Origin: Brevibacillus antibioticus | Lineage (GTDB): Bacteria > Bacillota > Bacilli > Brevibacillales > Brevibacillaceae | DNA length: 64,000 nucleotides | Reading direction: 5' to 3' | NCBI RefSeq assembly: GCF_005217615.1 | Contig: NZ_SZNK01000001.1 | Coordinates: forward strand, 2,127,501 to 2,191,500 | Shown here: positions 27,204-36,323 of the stretch, piece after piece | Position numbering within the stretch: the stretch's first letter is position 1 | Layout: every line of letters begins with the position of its first letter | Position numbers and translations under genes: made by a program | Notes under the pieces: generated by a model | Seen by the model: only the letters and a program-made list of their open reading frames with translations | Told to the model about the DNA's origin: nothing | The model's database searches: none

Positions 27204-28808
27204 ATGTTGCAAAGAGAGTTGACTCGGGAACAAGCGATACAGCTAGGCGAGCAAATCCTAATTGCCGTCGAAGTACACATCATTGAACGGGGCTATACGT
27301 ACTTTTCAGATGGCGTCGTCTTCAATACTCGCGTAGAACAAGGCCAATATTTGACGAGTGATGTTCAAGGTTCCGAGGTGTATCATGTGCGCCTTGATAT
27401 GGAAACGGTTCAAAACAGTACCTGTACTTGTCCTTATTCACGTATTTGCAAGCATATTGCTGCTACGTTTTTTCAGATGTATAGTGTGTTCGAGAATCCT
27501 CGCACATTTTTGACCCGCTCCCAACAACCAAGACGAGCTACTTTTTCTCCACATTTGTTGATTCCTGCTTATAAATATAGCCATGCCACTCCTGTTCAGC
27601 AGGATACAGGGTCAGTTTCCTCTCCGCTTACCGCAAACAGCTCCGTCAAAGAATGGTGGGCATTTTTTGAGAGCTGGACACGCAATCTGTTTGCGGCCAT
27701 GGAATCATATCGAGCTTCCTCTGAATTATTATCGAGCTACCAAAATGTGCTGAGTGTTGCTGCCTCGTGGCCGAAGGATCGGGCACAACTTTTTGTCATT
27801 CATGCCAATCTGTTTCATCTCATGAAGCTTACACAGTTCGTCAAAACGTATCGCCAATCCTACTGGTTTCTAGATTTGGTTCAGACCGCCGAGCGGCTAT
27901 TAGATCAATTAGAAGGGACATTGTACTTCGCAGACATCCCTGCTCTTTTAACTGATCACCAGGATGCCATCGAAGATACTCTTCAACTGACAAAGCAGTT
28001 GAAAGAAAACGAAGCTACTTCCCTCTACTGGATATTCGCCTATCAAATGTTATGGTGGATGCTATTGAAGAAGTCAGCGTGGATACAAGAGGAAATCCAT
28101 GTACTGGATCAGCTTATTAACGATGAAAACAGTTCTGCCGCCGAAAAGGAAAAAGGGTTGCTGCTCCGTGCCCACTTTCATGTGATGGAAGAGGAGGACG
28201 AAGCTGCTCTACAAATCTGGAAAAGAATGAGCCGCTTGAACCTCTCCTTCTACTTGTCGTATATGAAATCATTCGCTCGCAATGGGGAATGGCAACGATT
28301 TCTCGATTGGACTGCTTCTTTGACGTCCTTAATCGGTCAAGCCGAGACACAGCAATACCGCCTCGTTATCGCTATTTGGCAGGAAGCGATGGAGAAAGTG
28401 GGACGATCAGCCGAGTGTGGCGCCAAGCTGAAGCAGTTCTTACCGAGCAGTTATCACGAATATGCCGCCTATTTATATGAAGAACGACAGTTTCAGCAAT
28501 GGATTGATTTGCAAATGTCGTTTCAAGTGCCTATGGCAGATATCTCGATCGTGCAGGTGAAAGAAATCGAGGTAGCCGAGCCGACTCTGCTCTTCCCTTT
28601 TTATTTGCGTGAGGTGAACAGACTGATTGCGGAACGAAACCGAACGGCCTACAAAGAAGCTATCAAGCTCATGAAAAAAGTAAGGACGATTTACAACTGT
28701 GCGAACCAAGATGCGCGCTGGGAACGATACGTGGAACAATTATCTGCTAAACATAATCGGTTACGTGCTTTTCAAGAAGAGCTAAGGAGAGGAAATTTCA
28801 ACTTATGA
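27204..28808 (+). CDS. SWIM zinc-finger protein (YwqB-like)
   Basis: A 534-aa protein with a SWIM zinc finger at residues 74-84 (Cys74, Cys76, Cys82, His84 in CTCPYSRICKH). The rest is largely helical without a recognised catalytic motif. In B. subtilis the SWIM protein YwqB is encoded with the SNF2 ATPase YwqA, and the same pairing is seen here with a 4-bp stop/start overlap. It probably helps the ATPase find DNA or protein substrates (inference). GGAGG lies ten bases before the ATG. Confidence 0.88.
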   Translation: MLQRELTREQAIQLGEQILIAVEVHIIERGYTYFSDGVVFNTRVEQGQYLTSDVQGSEVYHVRLDMETVQNSTCTCPYSRICKHIAATFFQMYSVFENPRTFLTRSQQPRRATFSPHLLIPAYKYSHATPVQQDTGSVSSPLTANSSVKEWWAFFESWTRNLFAAMESYRASSELLSSYQNVLSVAASWPKDRAQLFVIHANLFHLMKLTQFVKTYRQSYWFLDLVQTAERLLDQLEGTLYFADIPALLTDHQDAIEDTLQLTKQLKENEATSLYWIFAYQMLWWMLLKKSAWIQEEIHVLDQLINDENSSAAEKEKGLLLRAHFHVMEEEDEAALQIWKRMSRLNLSFYLSYMKSFARNGEWQRFLDWTASLTSLIGQAETQQYRLVIAIWQEAMEKVGRSAECGAKLKQFLPSSYHEYAAYLYEERQFQQWIDLQMSFQVPMADISIVQVKEIEVAEPTLLFPFYLREVNRLIAERNRTAYKEAIKLMKKVRTIYNCANQDARWERYVEQLSAKHNRLRAFQEELRRGNFNL

Positions 28809-31663
28809 ATACCGTCACTACATTGGTTCTAGATGGAGAGCTTTTGGCAGACGGACAATTCTTGATTACTGGCAAAGACACACAAGGAGCAGTGGTCGAT
28901 CCAGAAGAATTGGCAGGAACACTTTTTGCGTGGGATGAGTCCTCCTATTACGGAACCTTCCTGGACAAAAACGAGCATGGCGTATTACTTAGCCCTGCCA
29001 AGGCCCTCTCCTTTTTTGTCTCCCCCCAGTGGCTTTTGCATCGGACCTATTCATCCAGCACGCCATTTGAACAATTTACGCATGTAGCGGGAATGATCCG
29101 TGAGACTCTCGCACAGGGCTCCTTTTCCCCTGATTTTTCTTCCTGGAAAAAAGGCCAAATCGGCTGGAGAGCTCTGCATACTCCCGGCGATTTTCCGGAG
29201 TACGGACACAGGTGGCTATCGCTTGTCGTGGAGGAATCCTTGCAAGGCGCAGGTGACATTGGACGAACATGGGAGCAGCTATTGACGCAGTATCCAGCTC
29301 TGTACGTCATGGGCGCCGAGCTTTCTCCACACCTTCAGGAACAAGAATGGTTGCAATCGATAGGCTGGCTGCCAGATACGACACCGTTTCGCACATGCTT
29401 GCAAATCGTCGAGGCCGAGGAGCACCCTAATGACTGGCAACTCCAAGTGTATTTGCAGAATCGGGAAGAGCCAGATCAGTTGTTTCTCATTGAGCCACAC
29501 CAATTGACGGCTGAGGGAGTAGCTACCGCTCACATCCCCACTGGCTGGCGTGAACACTGGAATCGATTTCTCACGGACCTGGCCAAATGCAAAGAAATTC
29601 TCCCCTGGCAAAAAGACACCATGGAGAATCAAAGCCGTTTTCTCACCCGACTGACGAACGAGCAAGCATGGCTCTTTTTGACGTCGAGCAGTTTGCAGTT
29701 GGTGCAAGCTGGTATTCACGTCTTTCTACCAGCTTGGTGGGAACAAGTGCGTCGGGTAAAACCGAAGCTAAAAGCCAAGATTACAACCTCTGTCGGGGCT
29801 AGCAGACAGTCGTTCCTGGGTGTTTCCCAGCTCATGGATTTTGAATGGAAGCTCGCCTTGGGACCTGTGGAGCTCAGCGAAGAGGAATTTGAAGAGCTCA
29901 TTAAACAAAAGCAGCGCCTGCTGAAAATTCGCGGGCATTGGGTGCAATTGACTCCCGATCTGTTCTTGCAGTTGCAGGAAGCGCTCAAGAAAAACCAAGC
30001 GAAAAACGGCATGACGCTGCGTGATGTCATGAGAATGCACCTCGCCCCTACTGTGGAGGTGGAGGAGCTACCCGATGATGAGTTCGATTTCGACACTTCT
30101 TTAACGGTTGAAGTTCAGCTAAACCAGCATTTGCGAGAGCTGTTGAATCAATTGCAAGAAACAAAGCGCATCCCGATCATGGAGCAGCCATCTACTTTTC
30201 ACGGGACGTTGCGAAATTATCAGCTAGAGGGCAGTTCGTGGCTGTTCTTTTTACGCCGTTTTGGGTTGGGAGCTTGTCTGGCCGATGACATGGGATTGGG
30301 GAAAACGGTTCAATTTATAACGTATTTGCTTCATGTCAAACAACATGGCGCAGCCAGTACTCCTTCTCTCTTAATCTGCCCGACCTCCGTCATAGGTAAC
30401 TGGCAAAAAGAGCTGAAACGCTTCGCCCCCTCTCTTCAAGTCATGATTCATTACGGCAATGATCGCCAAAAGAAGGAGGCGTTTTTGCCAGCGATCAAGG
30501 GAGCGGATCTGGTGATTACCTCCTACGCCCTGTCCCATTTGGATGAGCAGGCGCTAGGAATGGTTACATGGGATACGATTTGTCTCGACGAGGCGCAAAA
30601 TATTAAAAACGCCTATACAAAGCAAGCGTCCGCTGTGCGCGATTTGAAAGCATGGCACCGGATCGCTCTCACAGGCACTCCAATCGAAAATCGTCTGAGT
30701 GAGCTCTGGTCCATTTTTGATTTCTTGAATCCTGGTTACTTGGGAAGTCTCGGGGAGTTTACCCAGCGCTTTGTCCATCCCATCGAACGCGACCAAGACC
30801 AGCAGCTCATCAATCAAGTGCAACGACTCATTCAGCCTTTCCTGCTCCGTCGTGTGAAAACCGATCCGAACATTCAGCTAGACTTGCCGGACAAGAATGA
30901 GAGCAAGGAATACGTACCGCTGACTACCGAGCAAGGCGCACTTTATGAGACAGCGATTCAAGATATGTTTGATCGAATGGAAAAAGCCTCCCCTATGGAA
31001 CGGCGCGGTCTGATTCTGACAACACTGACACGTCTCAAACAATTGTGTGACCATCCTGCGCTCATTTTGAATGAAATCGCAACAACAGATGAAGCCAGTC
31101 GTTCGCACAAATTGGAAAGACTGCTCGAATTGGTGGAGGATATTCGCCAAAAGAAAGAGCGATGCTTGATTTTTACCCAATACATCCAAATGGGCAATAT
31201 GCTTCAACGGGTGCTGACGCGAGAAGGCTATGGACCTGTCTACTTCCTAAATGGAGCCACGAAAAAAGAAAAACGCGATGAGATGATCGCTCGTTTTCAA
31301 GACCCGACACTTCCGGATGATGAACGCGGGGCCATCTTCATTCTTTCGTTGCGCGCGGGTGGAACTGGCTTGAACTTGACGGAAGCCAACCACGTCATTC
31401 ACGTAGATCGCTGGTGGAATCCTGCGGTAGAAAATCAGGCCACTGACCGTGCTCATCGTATCGGACAACAGCGCAATGTTCACGTCTACAAATTCATCTC
31501 ACTTGGGACAATTGAGGAACACATTGATGAGATGATGGAGAGAAAGCTATCGTTGAGCCAACAAATTGTCGGGACGGGCGAAAGCTGGATCACGGAGCTA
31601 TCAACGGAAGAGCTACGGGACTTGTTTACCTTGCGTCATGATTGGCTGGACACGAAAGGATAG
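28805..31663 (+). CDS. SNF2-family DNA-dependent ATPase (YwqA-like)
   Basis: A 952-aa Swi2/Snf2 protein. The N-terminal ~430 residues include a helicase-associated (SNF2_assoc) region. Walker A DDMGLGKT is near residue 495 and DEAQ near residue 595, followed by LTGTPIENRLSELWSIFDFL. The C-terminal helicase domain has LRAGGTGLNLTEANHVIH and DRAHRIGQ. It translocates on DNA to remodel protein-DNA complexes, as inferred for RapA/YwqA relatives. Its start overlaps the SWIM gene stop. Confidence 0.93.
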   Translation: MNTVTTLVLDGELLADGQFLITGKDTQGAVVDPEELAGTLFAWDESSYYGTFLDKNEHGVLLSPAKALSFFVSPQWLLHRTYSSSTPFEQFTHVAGMIRETLAQGSFSPDFSSWKKGQIGWRALHTPGDFPEYGHRWLSLVVEESLQGAGDIGRTWEQLLTQYPALYVMGAELSPHLQEQEWLQSIGWLPDTTPFRTCLQIVEAEEHPNDWQLQVYLQNREEPDQLFLIEPHQLTAEGVATAHIPTGWREHWNRFLTDLAKCKEILPWQKDTMENQSRFLTRLTNEQAWLFLTSSSLQLVQAGIHVFLPAWWEQVRRVKPKLKAKITTSVGASRQSFLGVSQLMDFEWKLALGPVELSEEEFEELIKQKQRLLKIRGHWVQLTPDLFLQLQEALKKNQAKNGMTLRDVMRMHLAPTVEVEELPDDEFDFDTSLTVEVQLNQHLRELLNQLQETKRIPIMEQPSTFHGTLRNYQLEGSSWLFFLRRFGLGACLADDMGLGKTVQFITYLLHVKQHGAASTPSLLICPTSVIGNWQKELKRFAPSLQVMIHYGNDRQKKEAFLPAIKGADLVITSYALSHLDEQALGMVTWDTICLDEAQNIKNAYTKQASAVRDLKAWHRIALTGTPIENRLSELWSIFDFLNPGYLGSLGEFTQRFVHPIERDQDQQLINQVQRLIQPFLLRRVKTDPNIQLDLPDKNESKEYVPLTTEQGALYETAIQDMFDRMEKASPMERRGLILTTLTRLKQLCDHPALILNEIATTDEASRSHKLERLLELVEDIRQKKERCLIFTQYIQMGNMLQRVLTREGYGPVYFLNGATKKEKRDEMIARFQDPTLPDDERGAIFILSLRAGGTGLNLTEANHVIHVDRWWNPAVENQATDRAHRIGQQRNVHVYKFISLGTIEEHIDEMMERKLSLSQQIVGTGESWITELSTEELRDLFTLRHDWLDTKG

Positions 31664-31670
31664 ATGGAAC

Positions 31671-31808
31671 ATGGAGCGAGTAAAACAAAACGACAGCAAT
31701 TCCATTATGCGCCGCCCTACCGAAGAGCCCAAGCTGCCCGAGGCATGGCTACGTTTTTTGGAAGCCGTTCAACAACAATTTTCCGATAACCAAACTAAGA
31801 AAGAGTAA
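31671..31808 (+). CDS. Small hypothetical protein after the SNF2 gene
   Basis: A 45-aa ORF starting 8 bp after the SNF2 stop, hydrophilic, with a short helix LPEAWLRFLEAVQQQF. AAGGA lies about 11 bases before the ATG. It is followed directly by a terminator, so it would be the last cistron of the SWIM/SNF2 operon. It is not a family I recognise, and it may not be expressed. Confidence 0.5.
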   Translation: MERVKQNDSNSIMRRPTEEPKLPEAWLRFLEAVQQQFSDNQTKKE

Positions 31809-31815
31809 ATATGAT

Positions 31816-31866
31816 AAACCCAAGGCCTGATCACGTTGTGGACCCTAGCCTTGGGTTTGATTTTGT
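31816..31866 (+). terminator. Terminator of the SWIM/SNF2 operon
   Basis: A perfect 11-bp stem AAACCCAAGGC/GCCTTGGGTTT (31816-31826 with 31848-31858) followed by GATTTTG. Confidence 0.75.
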
Positions 31867-31947
31867 AAGTGGAAAGGAAACCTCCACTGTCGTCCCTTTA
31901 TTCGGGGTACTCGAAAAATGGATGTACCGGTATGAAACTCACGAACG

Positions 31948-32730
31948 CTACGCGCGAATTCTCATCAGAGCGCGCTCCTCTTCTTTTATCCGCGGACACG
32001 TATAGCAATACTTTTGCTCCCCTGTCTTATAGTACAAACAGCATTGATTCTTGAGGCGCACTTTGGCTTGGGGATCACGCATGTCTTCAATCCAGCGCAC
32101 ACGCACACGAAATGGATTTTTTTGCAATCCAAAGCTCTCACCTTCCAGCTGATTACAGAGGACATCATAATCAGCCTTCACTTGCTGCTTGATGCTATCC
32201 GGTTCTACCAACGCCACAAAAGCATCCGTATGGTAATTGAACTTGGTCGGGAACTGTCCCCAAAGCATCGCTTCGGGGTTTCCCGTTACCTCTGCAAGAG
32301 TCGTGAGCAATGGGTGTAGGAAGTCTTGGAAATACGCACGATAGCATTCCTTCAGCCAGATTGCGCGCGCGGCTTCGCTGGTAGGCGCTTCTACGATCTC
32401 ATACGTCGGGATCACAAAAGCGAATTGCGGATAGTCTTCCTCGTAAAACAATTCAATCGTCATATTATCCAGCCTCATGGTAAGTGCACGATTCCAGACA
32501 GAGATCATGTACAAAAGACCGAGAGAAGGGCTCGTGAGCCAACCGCTGATGTAAGTACCAGCAGCAGTCAGCTCGTGTGCCTTGATTAGCGGAGCATAGA
32601 TTTGAACAAGCTCATTCATATGTCTCGGATCTACCAAATCTCTTGCCTTCATCGAAAATAAGGCATTAGGTCTCGTTTTAGAAGTAAGATCAAACCGTTG
32701 TGCGATAAAATCGTCATCCCATTCTAGCAT
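31948..32730 (-). CDS. FhuF-like ferric-siderophore reductase (2Fe-2S)
   Basis: A 260-aa protein ending in the FhuF-type cluster motif Cys-Cys-x10-Cys-x2-Cys (NQCCLYYKTGEQKYCYTC), which binds a [2Fe-2S] centre. FhuF-type proteins reduce Fe(III) in imported siderophores and release iron in the cytoplasm. No signal peptide or membrane segments. The ATG at 32730 is preferred over the GTG at 32733 because AGAGGGAG is better spaced. It lies 24 bp downstream of an ABC transporter gene with a perfect Fur box, so it should be iron-repressed. Confidence 0.82.
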   Translation of the reverse strand: MLEWDDDFIAQRFDLTSKTRPNALFSMKARDLVDPRHMNELVQIYAPLIKAHELTAAGTYISGWLTSPSLGLLYMISVWNRALTMRLDNMTIELFYEEDYPQFAFVIPTYEIVEAPTSEAARAIWLKECYRAYFQDFLHPLLTTLAEVTGNPEAMLWGQFPTKFNYHTDAFVALVEPDSIKQQVKADYDVLCNQLEGESFGLQKNPFRVRVRWIEDMRDPQAKVRLKNQCCLYYKTGEQKYCYTCPRIKEEERALMRIRA

Positions 32731-32754
32731 CACGAACTCCCTCTCTTTTCATGA

Positions 32755-34500
32755 TCAAGAAAAAACGCTGTTTGACTGGTCGAGGTGCGTGCCGAACTGT
32801 GCTTGATACAGTCTGCTGTAGATGCCTTCACGAGCCAAGAGCTGATCATGACTTCCTTGCTCTGTGATACCTTGTTCCGTTACAACGATGATGCGATCTG
32901 CATTTTTAATGGTTGCCAGTCTGTGGGCGATCACCAAAGTCGTACGGCCTTTGGACAACTCCTGCAAGGACTGCTGGATCGCCGCCTCCGTTTCGGTATC
33001 GAGTGCAGAGGTAGCTTCATCCAAAATCAGGATTGGCGGGTTTTTCAAGAACATACGCGCAATCGCCAATCTTTGTTTTTGACCACCAGACAATTTGACT
33101 CCGCGTTCACCAATAATCGTCTCCAGACCAGCAGGCTGAGAACGGATAAACTCTTCCAGTTTAGCCAGACGTGCTGCTGCCCAGATCTCTTCCTCTGAAG
33201 CGTTTAGTTTTCCATACACGATATTTTCTCGGATCGTCCCCGAAAAGAGGAACACATCTTGCTGAACGATTCCGATTTGGCTGCGCAATGACGCTAACGT
33301 GATTTGACGGATATCCATTCCATCAATGGTGATGCTGCCCCGGTCGATCTCATAAAATCTCGGCAAGAGACTGCACAATGTGGTTTTTCCTGCTCCAGAA
33401 GGGCCTACAAACGCAATGGTCTCGCCCGCCCGGATGTTCAAATCAATGTTTTGCAGAATAGAAGACTCTTGGTCGTAGCTAAACGAAACATTCTTGTACG
33501 AGATATCGCCCTTCAACGACTCTACCTGAATCGCATCTGGAGCATCCGCAATATCTGGTGCTGTGTCCATGATTTCGATGTAGCGCTTAAAGCCGGCAAT
33601 CCCTTTTGGATAGCTCTCAATAATCGCATTAATTTTCTCTAACGGACGGAAAAATACATTCGTTAACAGCAAGAAAGCGATAAATTCACCGTAAGTCAGT
33701 GCACCTTGAATAACAAACCAGCTGCCGCAAATCAAGACAAACAAATTGACTAAACGCATCAGCACGTAACTGACGGAAATATTTTGGGCCATGATTTTGT
33801 AGGACAACAGCTTGGTGATTCGGAAACGCTGATTGTTCTCTTCGAATCTTTTGTTTTCAAATTGCTCGTTGGCAAAAGCTTGTACGACACGCATTCCGCC
33901 GACGTTGTCCTCAACACGTGCGTTGAAATCCGCCATGTCGCCGTACAGACGATGGAAAGCACCCGTCATTTTACGGTTGAAGTAAACAACAAAGAATATC
34001 AAGAGCGGAATCACCAAAAACGTAAGCAGCGCCATTTCTTCATTAATATTGAACATCAGGAGGAAAGCACCGATCAGCGTCATCACGGCGATAAACAAAT
34101 CTTCCGGACCGTGGTGAGCGACCTCCCCAATCTCCATCAAGTCATTCGTTAGACGAGAAAGCAGATGCCCCGTCTTGGTATTATCGAAAAAGCGGAAAGA
34201 GAGCTTTTGAATATGGTCGTACAGCTTCTTCCGCATATCCGTTTCGATATTAATTCCAAGCTTATGTCCCCAGTACGTGACGACATAGTTCATCCCGGCG
34301 TTAAGACCATACAACCCCAAAAGTCCAATGCACGCCCACACAATCATGTTCCAATCCTTGCTTGGAAGTAATTGATCGACAACCATATTCACTGCAAGCG
34401 GAAATCCCAACTCCAACAAGGCAACGAACACTGCACACGTGAAGTCGAGGATGAATAATCCACGATAAGGCCGATAGTAAGAAAAAAATCTGCGAAGCAT
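32755..34500 (-). CDS. ABC half-transporter, exporter fold (membrane domain + ATPase)
   Basis: A 581-aa type IV (exporter-fold) ABC protein. An N-terminal six-helix membrane domain spans about residues 1-310. The nucleotide-binding domain has Walker A GPSGAGKTT near 364-372, signature KLSGGQKQR near 470 and Walker B ILILDEATSALD. It probably homodimerises. Context, namely a Fur box 53 bases upstream and an FhuF-like reductase 24 bp downstream, suggests a role in siderophore handling. Import by exporter-fold ABCs is known for IrtAB and YbtPQ, but export of a siderophore or drug is equally possible from sequence alone. Confidence 0.88.
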   Translation of the reverse strand: MLRRFFSYYRPYRGLFILDFTCAVFVALLELGFPLAVNMVVDQLLPSKDWNMIVWACIGLLGLYGLNAGMNYVVTYWGHKLGINIETDMRKKLYDHIQKLSFRFFDNTKTGHLLSRLTNDLMEIGEVAHHGPEDLFIAVMTLIGAFLLMFNINEEMALLTFLVIPLLIFFVVYFNRKMTGAFHRLYGDMADFNARVEDNVGGMRVVQAFANEQFENKRFEENNQRFRITKLLSYKIMAQNISVSYVLMRLVNLFVLICGSWFVIQGALTYGEFIAFLLLTNVFFRPLEKINAIIESYPKGIAGFKRYIEIMDTAPDIADAPDAIQVESLKGDISYKNVSFSYDQESSILQNIDLNIRAGETIAFVGPSGAGKTTLCSLLPRFYEIDRGSITIDGMDIRQITLASLRSQIGIVQQDVFLFSGTIRENIVYGKLNASEEEIWAAARLAKLEEFIRSQPAGLETIIGERGVKLSGGQKQRLAIARMFLKNPPILILDEATSALDTETEAAIQQSLQELSKGRTTLVIAHRLATIKNADRIIVVTEQGITEQGSHDQLLAREGIYSRLYQAQFGTHLDQSNSVFS

Positions 34501-34552
34501 TGAAGCAGCAACTCCTCTCTCTCAAGAACAACATCAATCAAGTGTTTGATTT

Positions 34553-34567
34553 TGAAAATCATTTTCA
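34553..34567 (-). promoter_or_regulatory. Fur box
   Basis: TGAAAAT-C-ATTTTCA is a perfect 7-1-7 palindrome differing from the Bacillus Fur consensus TGATAATNATTATCA by one symmetrical base per half. It sits 53 bases upstream of the ABC transporter start. Iron-dependent repression of the transporter and the FhuF-like reductase is therefore expected. Confidence 0.78.
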
Positions 34568-34636
34568 TTATATATGGATTTGTCTTTTATATCGATGCTT
34601 TATTGGAATTTTTTTCTTCGTTGAGCACATTGGCAC

Positions 34637-34687
34637 AAAAAAACGGTTCGAACCTCCTTGGCCATCAAGGAATGAGAGGTTCGAACC
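34637..34687 (-). terminator. Strong terminator reading out of the AT-rich patch
   Basis: A perfect 12-bp inverted repeat GGTTCGAACCTC/GAGGTTCGAACC (34645-34656 with 34676-34687) with an inner CCTTG/CAAGG stem, followed on the minus strand by G and seven T. It terminates minus-strand transcription before the Fur box. The rest of 34568-34844 holds no gene that I can see. Confidence 0.8.
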
Positions 34688-34844
34688 TGAATTTCACTTC
34701 GTGCAAATCTTGATACTGAGATTGTGTGCTGTAAATAGGTCAACATCTTTTACACAATTCATGATGTGTTTTGAACCCATTCTTTACTGTTGCTTACACT
34801 GGGTACATCTCGTGTGCTCATTAACGCATGTAGTATTTTTTACA

Positions 34845-35153
34845 TTATTCCCTTACCGGATTCTTAGAATATTCTTCAATTCTCTGCATATCACCATTGG
34901 AAGTTATTTTAACATTGATAAGATATGATTCTTGGGCTTTTGTATTTCTGACTTTTGTCATATATGTCCCATGTGAGAAATTGTAAGTAGGCTCTTCTGT
35001 CCTTAAGCTCTCAATTGGTAAATTATACTTCTTACTTACATACTCTGTTGCATAGTTAATAGCCAATGCCCTGTCTCCAGATGTTCCATAAAATATAGTG
35101 TAAAGGTTCCAAACTAATATAATACTAAGTACACTAACTACACTCCAAATCAT
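34845..35153 (-). CDS. Small membrane-anchored hypothetical protein
   Basis: A 102-aa protein with one N-terminal membrane helix (IWSVVSVLSIILVWNLYTIF) and an extracytoplasmic domain with the pattern NYATEYVSKKYNLPIESL. This resembles small DUF3139/YfjL-type proteins, but the match is not firm. The ATG at 35153 has no ribosome site. GGAGGG is spaced eight bases from an in-frame ATT at 35165, which would add the typical MKKK- start. Either a rare ATT initiation codon is used or the annotated ATG is reached some other way. The gene is AT-rich relative to its neighbours. Confidence 0.6.
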   Translation of the reverse strand: MIWSVVSVLSIILVWNLYTIFYGTSGDRALAINYATEYVSKKYNLPIESLRTEEPTYNFSHGTYMTKVRNTKAQESYLINVKITSNGDMQRIEEYSKNPVRE

Positions 35154-35281
35154 CTTTTTTTTAATGGTGAATGCCCTCCATCTATATGGAATGATAAGAG
35201 CAGAAACACCTGCTCCTTATTTAAATGACTCATGAAACTTCTAAAGATACCATCGTAATAATTGGCTTGTTTGTTGTGTAG

Positions 35282-35563
35282 TCAATGTACAATTCTTTCG
35301 ACCAATCCCAAGTCCCATCGACTTCTACCAATTTCATACTTGTAAGTAGAAAAACTATTAAACGAGTCTGTTGACACAGTATGAGTGTGACCTCGGTTTA
35401 TGTAACTTTTCAACCCACTACGCACATTTGAAACTGACATGCCATATGACTTTCCGCCATTTGCTACGCCAGTACTCAGGTTGCAGGCCCAGATGAGCCC
35501 AAATGAGTGAACCTTGCAGTGTTTACTGAAACAATAAAGAAATAACTTTCTTCCATTTTCCAA
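35282..35563 (-). CDS. Doubtful ORF or gene remnant
   Basis: A 93-aa frame from a TTG. The frame is open without a stop up to about 35671 (about 130 codons), but no ATG/GTG/TTG in it has a ribosome site. The translated sequence is protein-like (GYYYELENGRKLFLYCFS upstream, SRWDLGLVERIVH at the end) and unrecognised. It could be the 3' part of a decayed gene in the AT-rich patch. Confidence 0.25.
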   Translation of the reverse strand: MENGRKLFLYCFSKHCKVHSFGLIWACNLSTGVANGGKSYGMSVSNVRSGLKSYINRGHTHTVSTDSFNSFSTYKYEIGRSRWDLGLVERIVH

Positions 35564-35710
35564 CTCATAATAATATCCGATATGCTCATCGTTGGTGCCA
35601 TAAAGTTTAACAAGAGATATTGCTTGGAATCGTTTAACTTTTTGAATCTGCTCGTTTAGCAGTTCATTTACTTAAATCTCGGATAGGTTAGGTGCAGTAG
35701 AGTACAAATT

Positions 35711-36268
35711 CTAAAGCTCTTTTACTTCTCCAGTTTGTGCATTAATTTGTAAAATAGTATCTGTTTTATGATCATAGTCGGTTGCTTTTATTAGCCCATG
35801 ATCTTTCTGTCCCCTTGCACTTTTAATAATGATTCCATCATTATGTGTGCTCTTTAAGTAATTGATTGCGTGTTGAATCGCACTTTTTTCATCCATTTGA
35901 TTAAAAGGATTTTTGCTTTCTTCATCAATTACAAGTTTACTGAGTTCTGCGCCACTGGGATAAGATTGTGCTGATGGTGTTGTTGACCATGTAGATACTG
36001 TGTGACCAACTTCGATTTCATCATACGAGATGTTATTCCCCTTGCTATCGAGGAATACGGCTTCTTCTTTTGGGAAATACCACTCTGCTGCATAGAAGTT
36101 CTCATCGCTCGTCTTGGTTTCATCATTTTCTATAACTAAGAGACCTTTTTTTACAAAATCTTTTTCAGTTACGTATCCTGTTAATGCTTGCTTTTCAACA
36201 TCCTTGTGATTAGTTGCACATCCAGTTATAAGTAATGCTGCAGTGATTAATATCAAAGTTTTTTTCAA
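35711..36268 (-). CDS. DUF3221-type lipoprotein (YobA-like)
   Basis: A 185-aa secreted lipoprotein. The N-terminus KKTLILITAALLITGC ends in a lipobox (LITGC). The following segment with TGYVTEKDFVKKGLLVIE resembles the DUF3221 domain of Bacillus YobA. The end resembles a PepSY-like strand (TILQINAQTGEVKEL). The TTG at 36268 is preferred because AAAGGA is ten bases upstream; the ATG at 36277 lies almost on that site. A 13-bp hairpin sits directly upstream in the leader. AT-rich, and function unknown. Confidence 0.7.
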   Translation of the reverse strand: MKKTLILITAALLITGCATNHKDVEKQALTGYVTEKDFVKKGLLVIENDETKTSDENFYAAEWYFPKEEAVFLDSKGNNISYDEIEVGHTVSTWSTTPSAQSYPSGAELSKLVIDEESKNPFNQMDEKSAIQHAINYLKSTHNDGIIIKSARGQKDHGLIKATDYDHKTDTILQINAQTGEVKEL

Positions 36269-36287
36269 TGTGCTCATTTCCTTTCTT

Positions 36288-36323
36288 AGTTCCCCATGAG
36301 AAAAGCTTCCCTCATGGGGAACT
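36288..36323. terminator. Perfect 13-bp hairpin upstream of the lipoprotein gene
   Basis: AGTTCCCCATGAG (36288-36300) pairs with CTCATGGGGAACT (36311-36323). On the minus strand it lies in the lipoprotein leader just before the ribosome site; on the plus strand it is followed by TTATTTC. It may be a terminator of outside transcription or a leader structure. Confidence 0.45.

Noticed and set aside
34645..34687. GGTTCGAACC repeats looking like tRNA T-arms
   Set aside because: They form one perfect inverted repeat followed by seven T on the minus strand, and no acceptor or anticodon arm can be built. It is a terminator.
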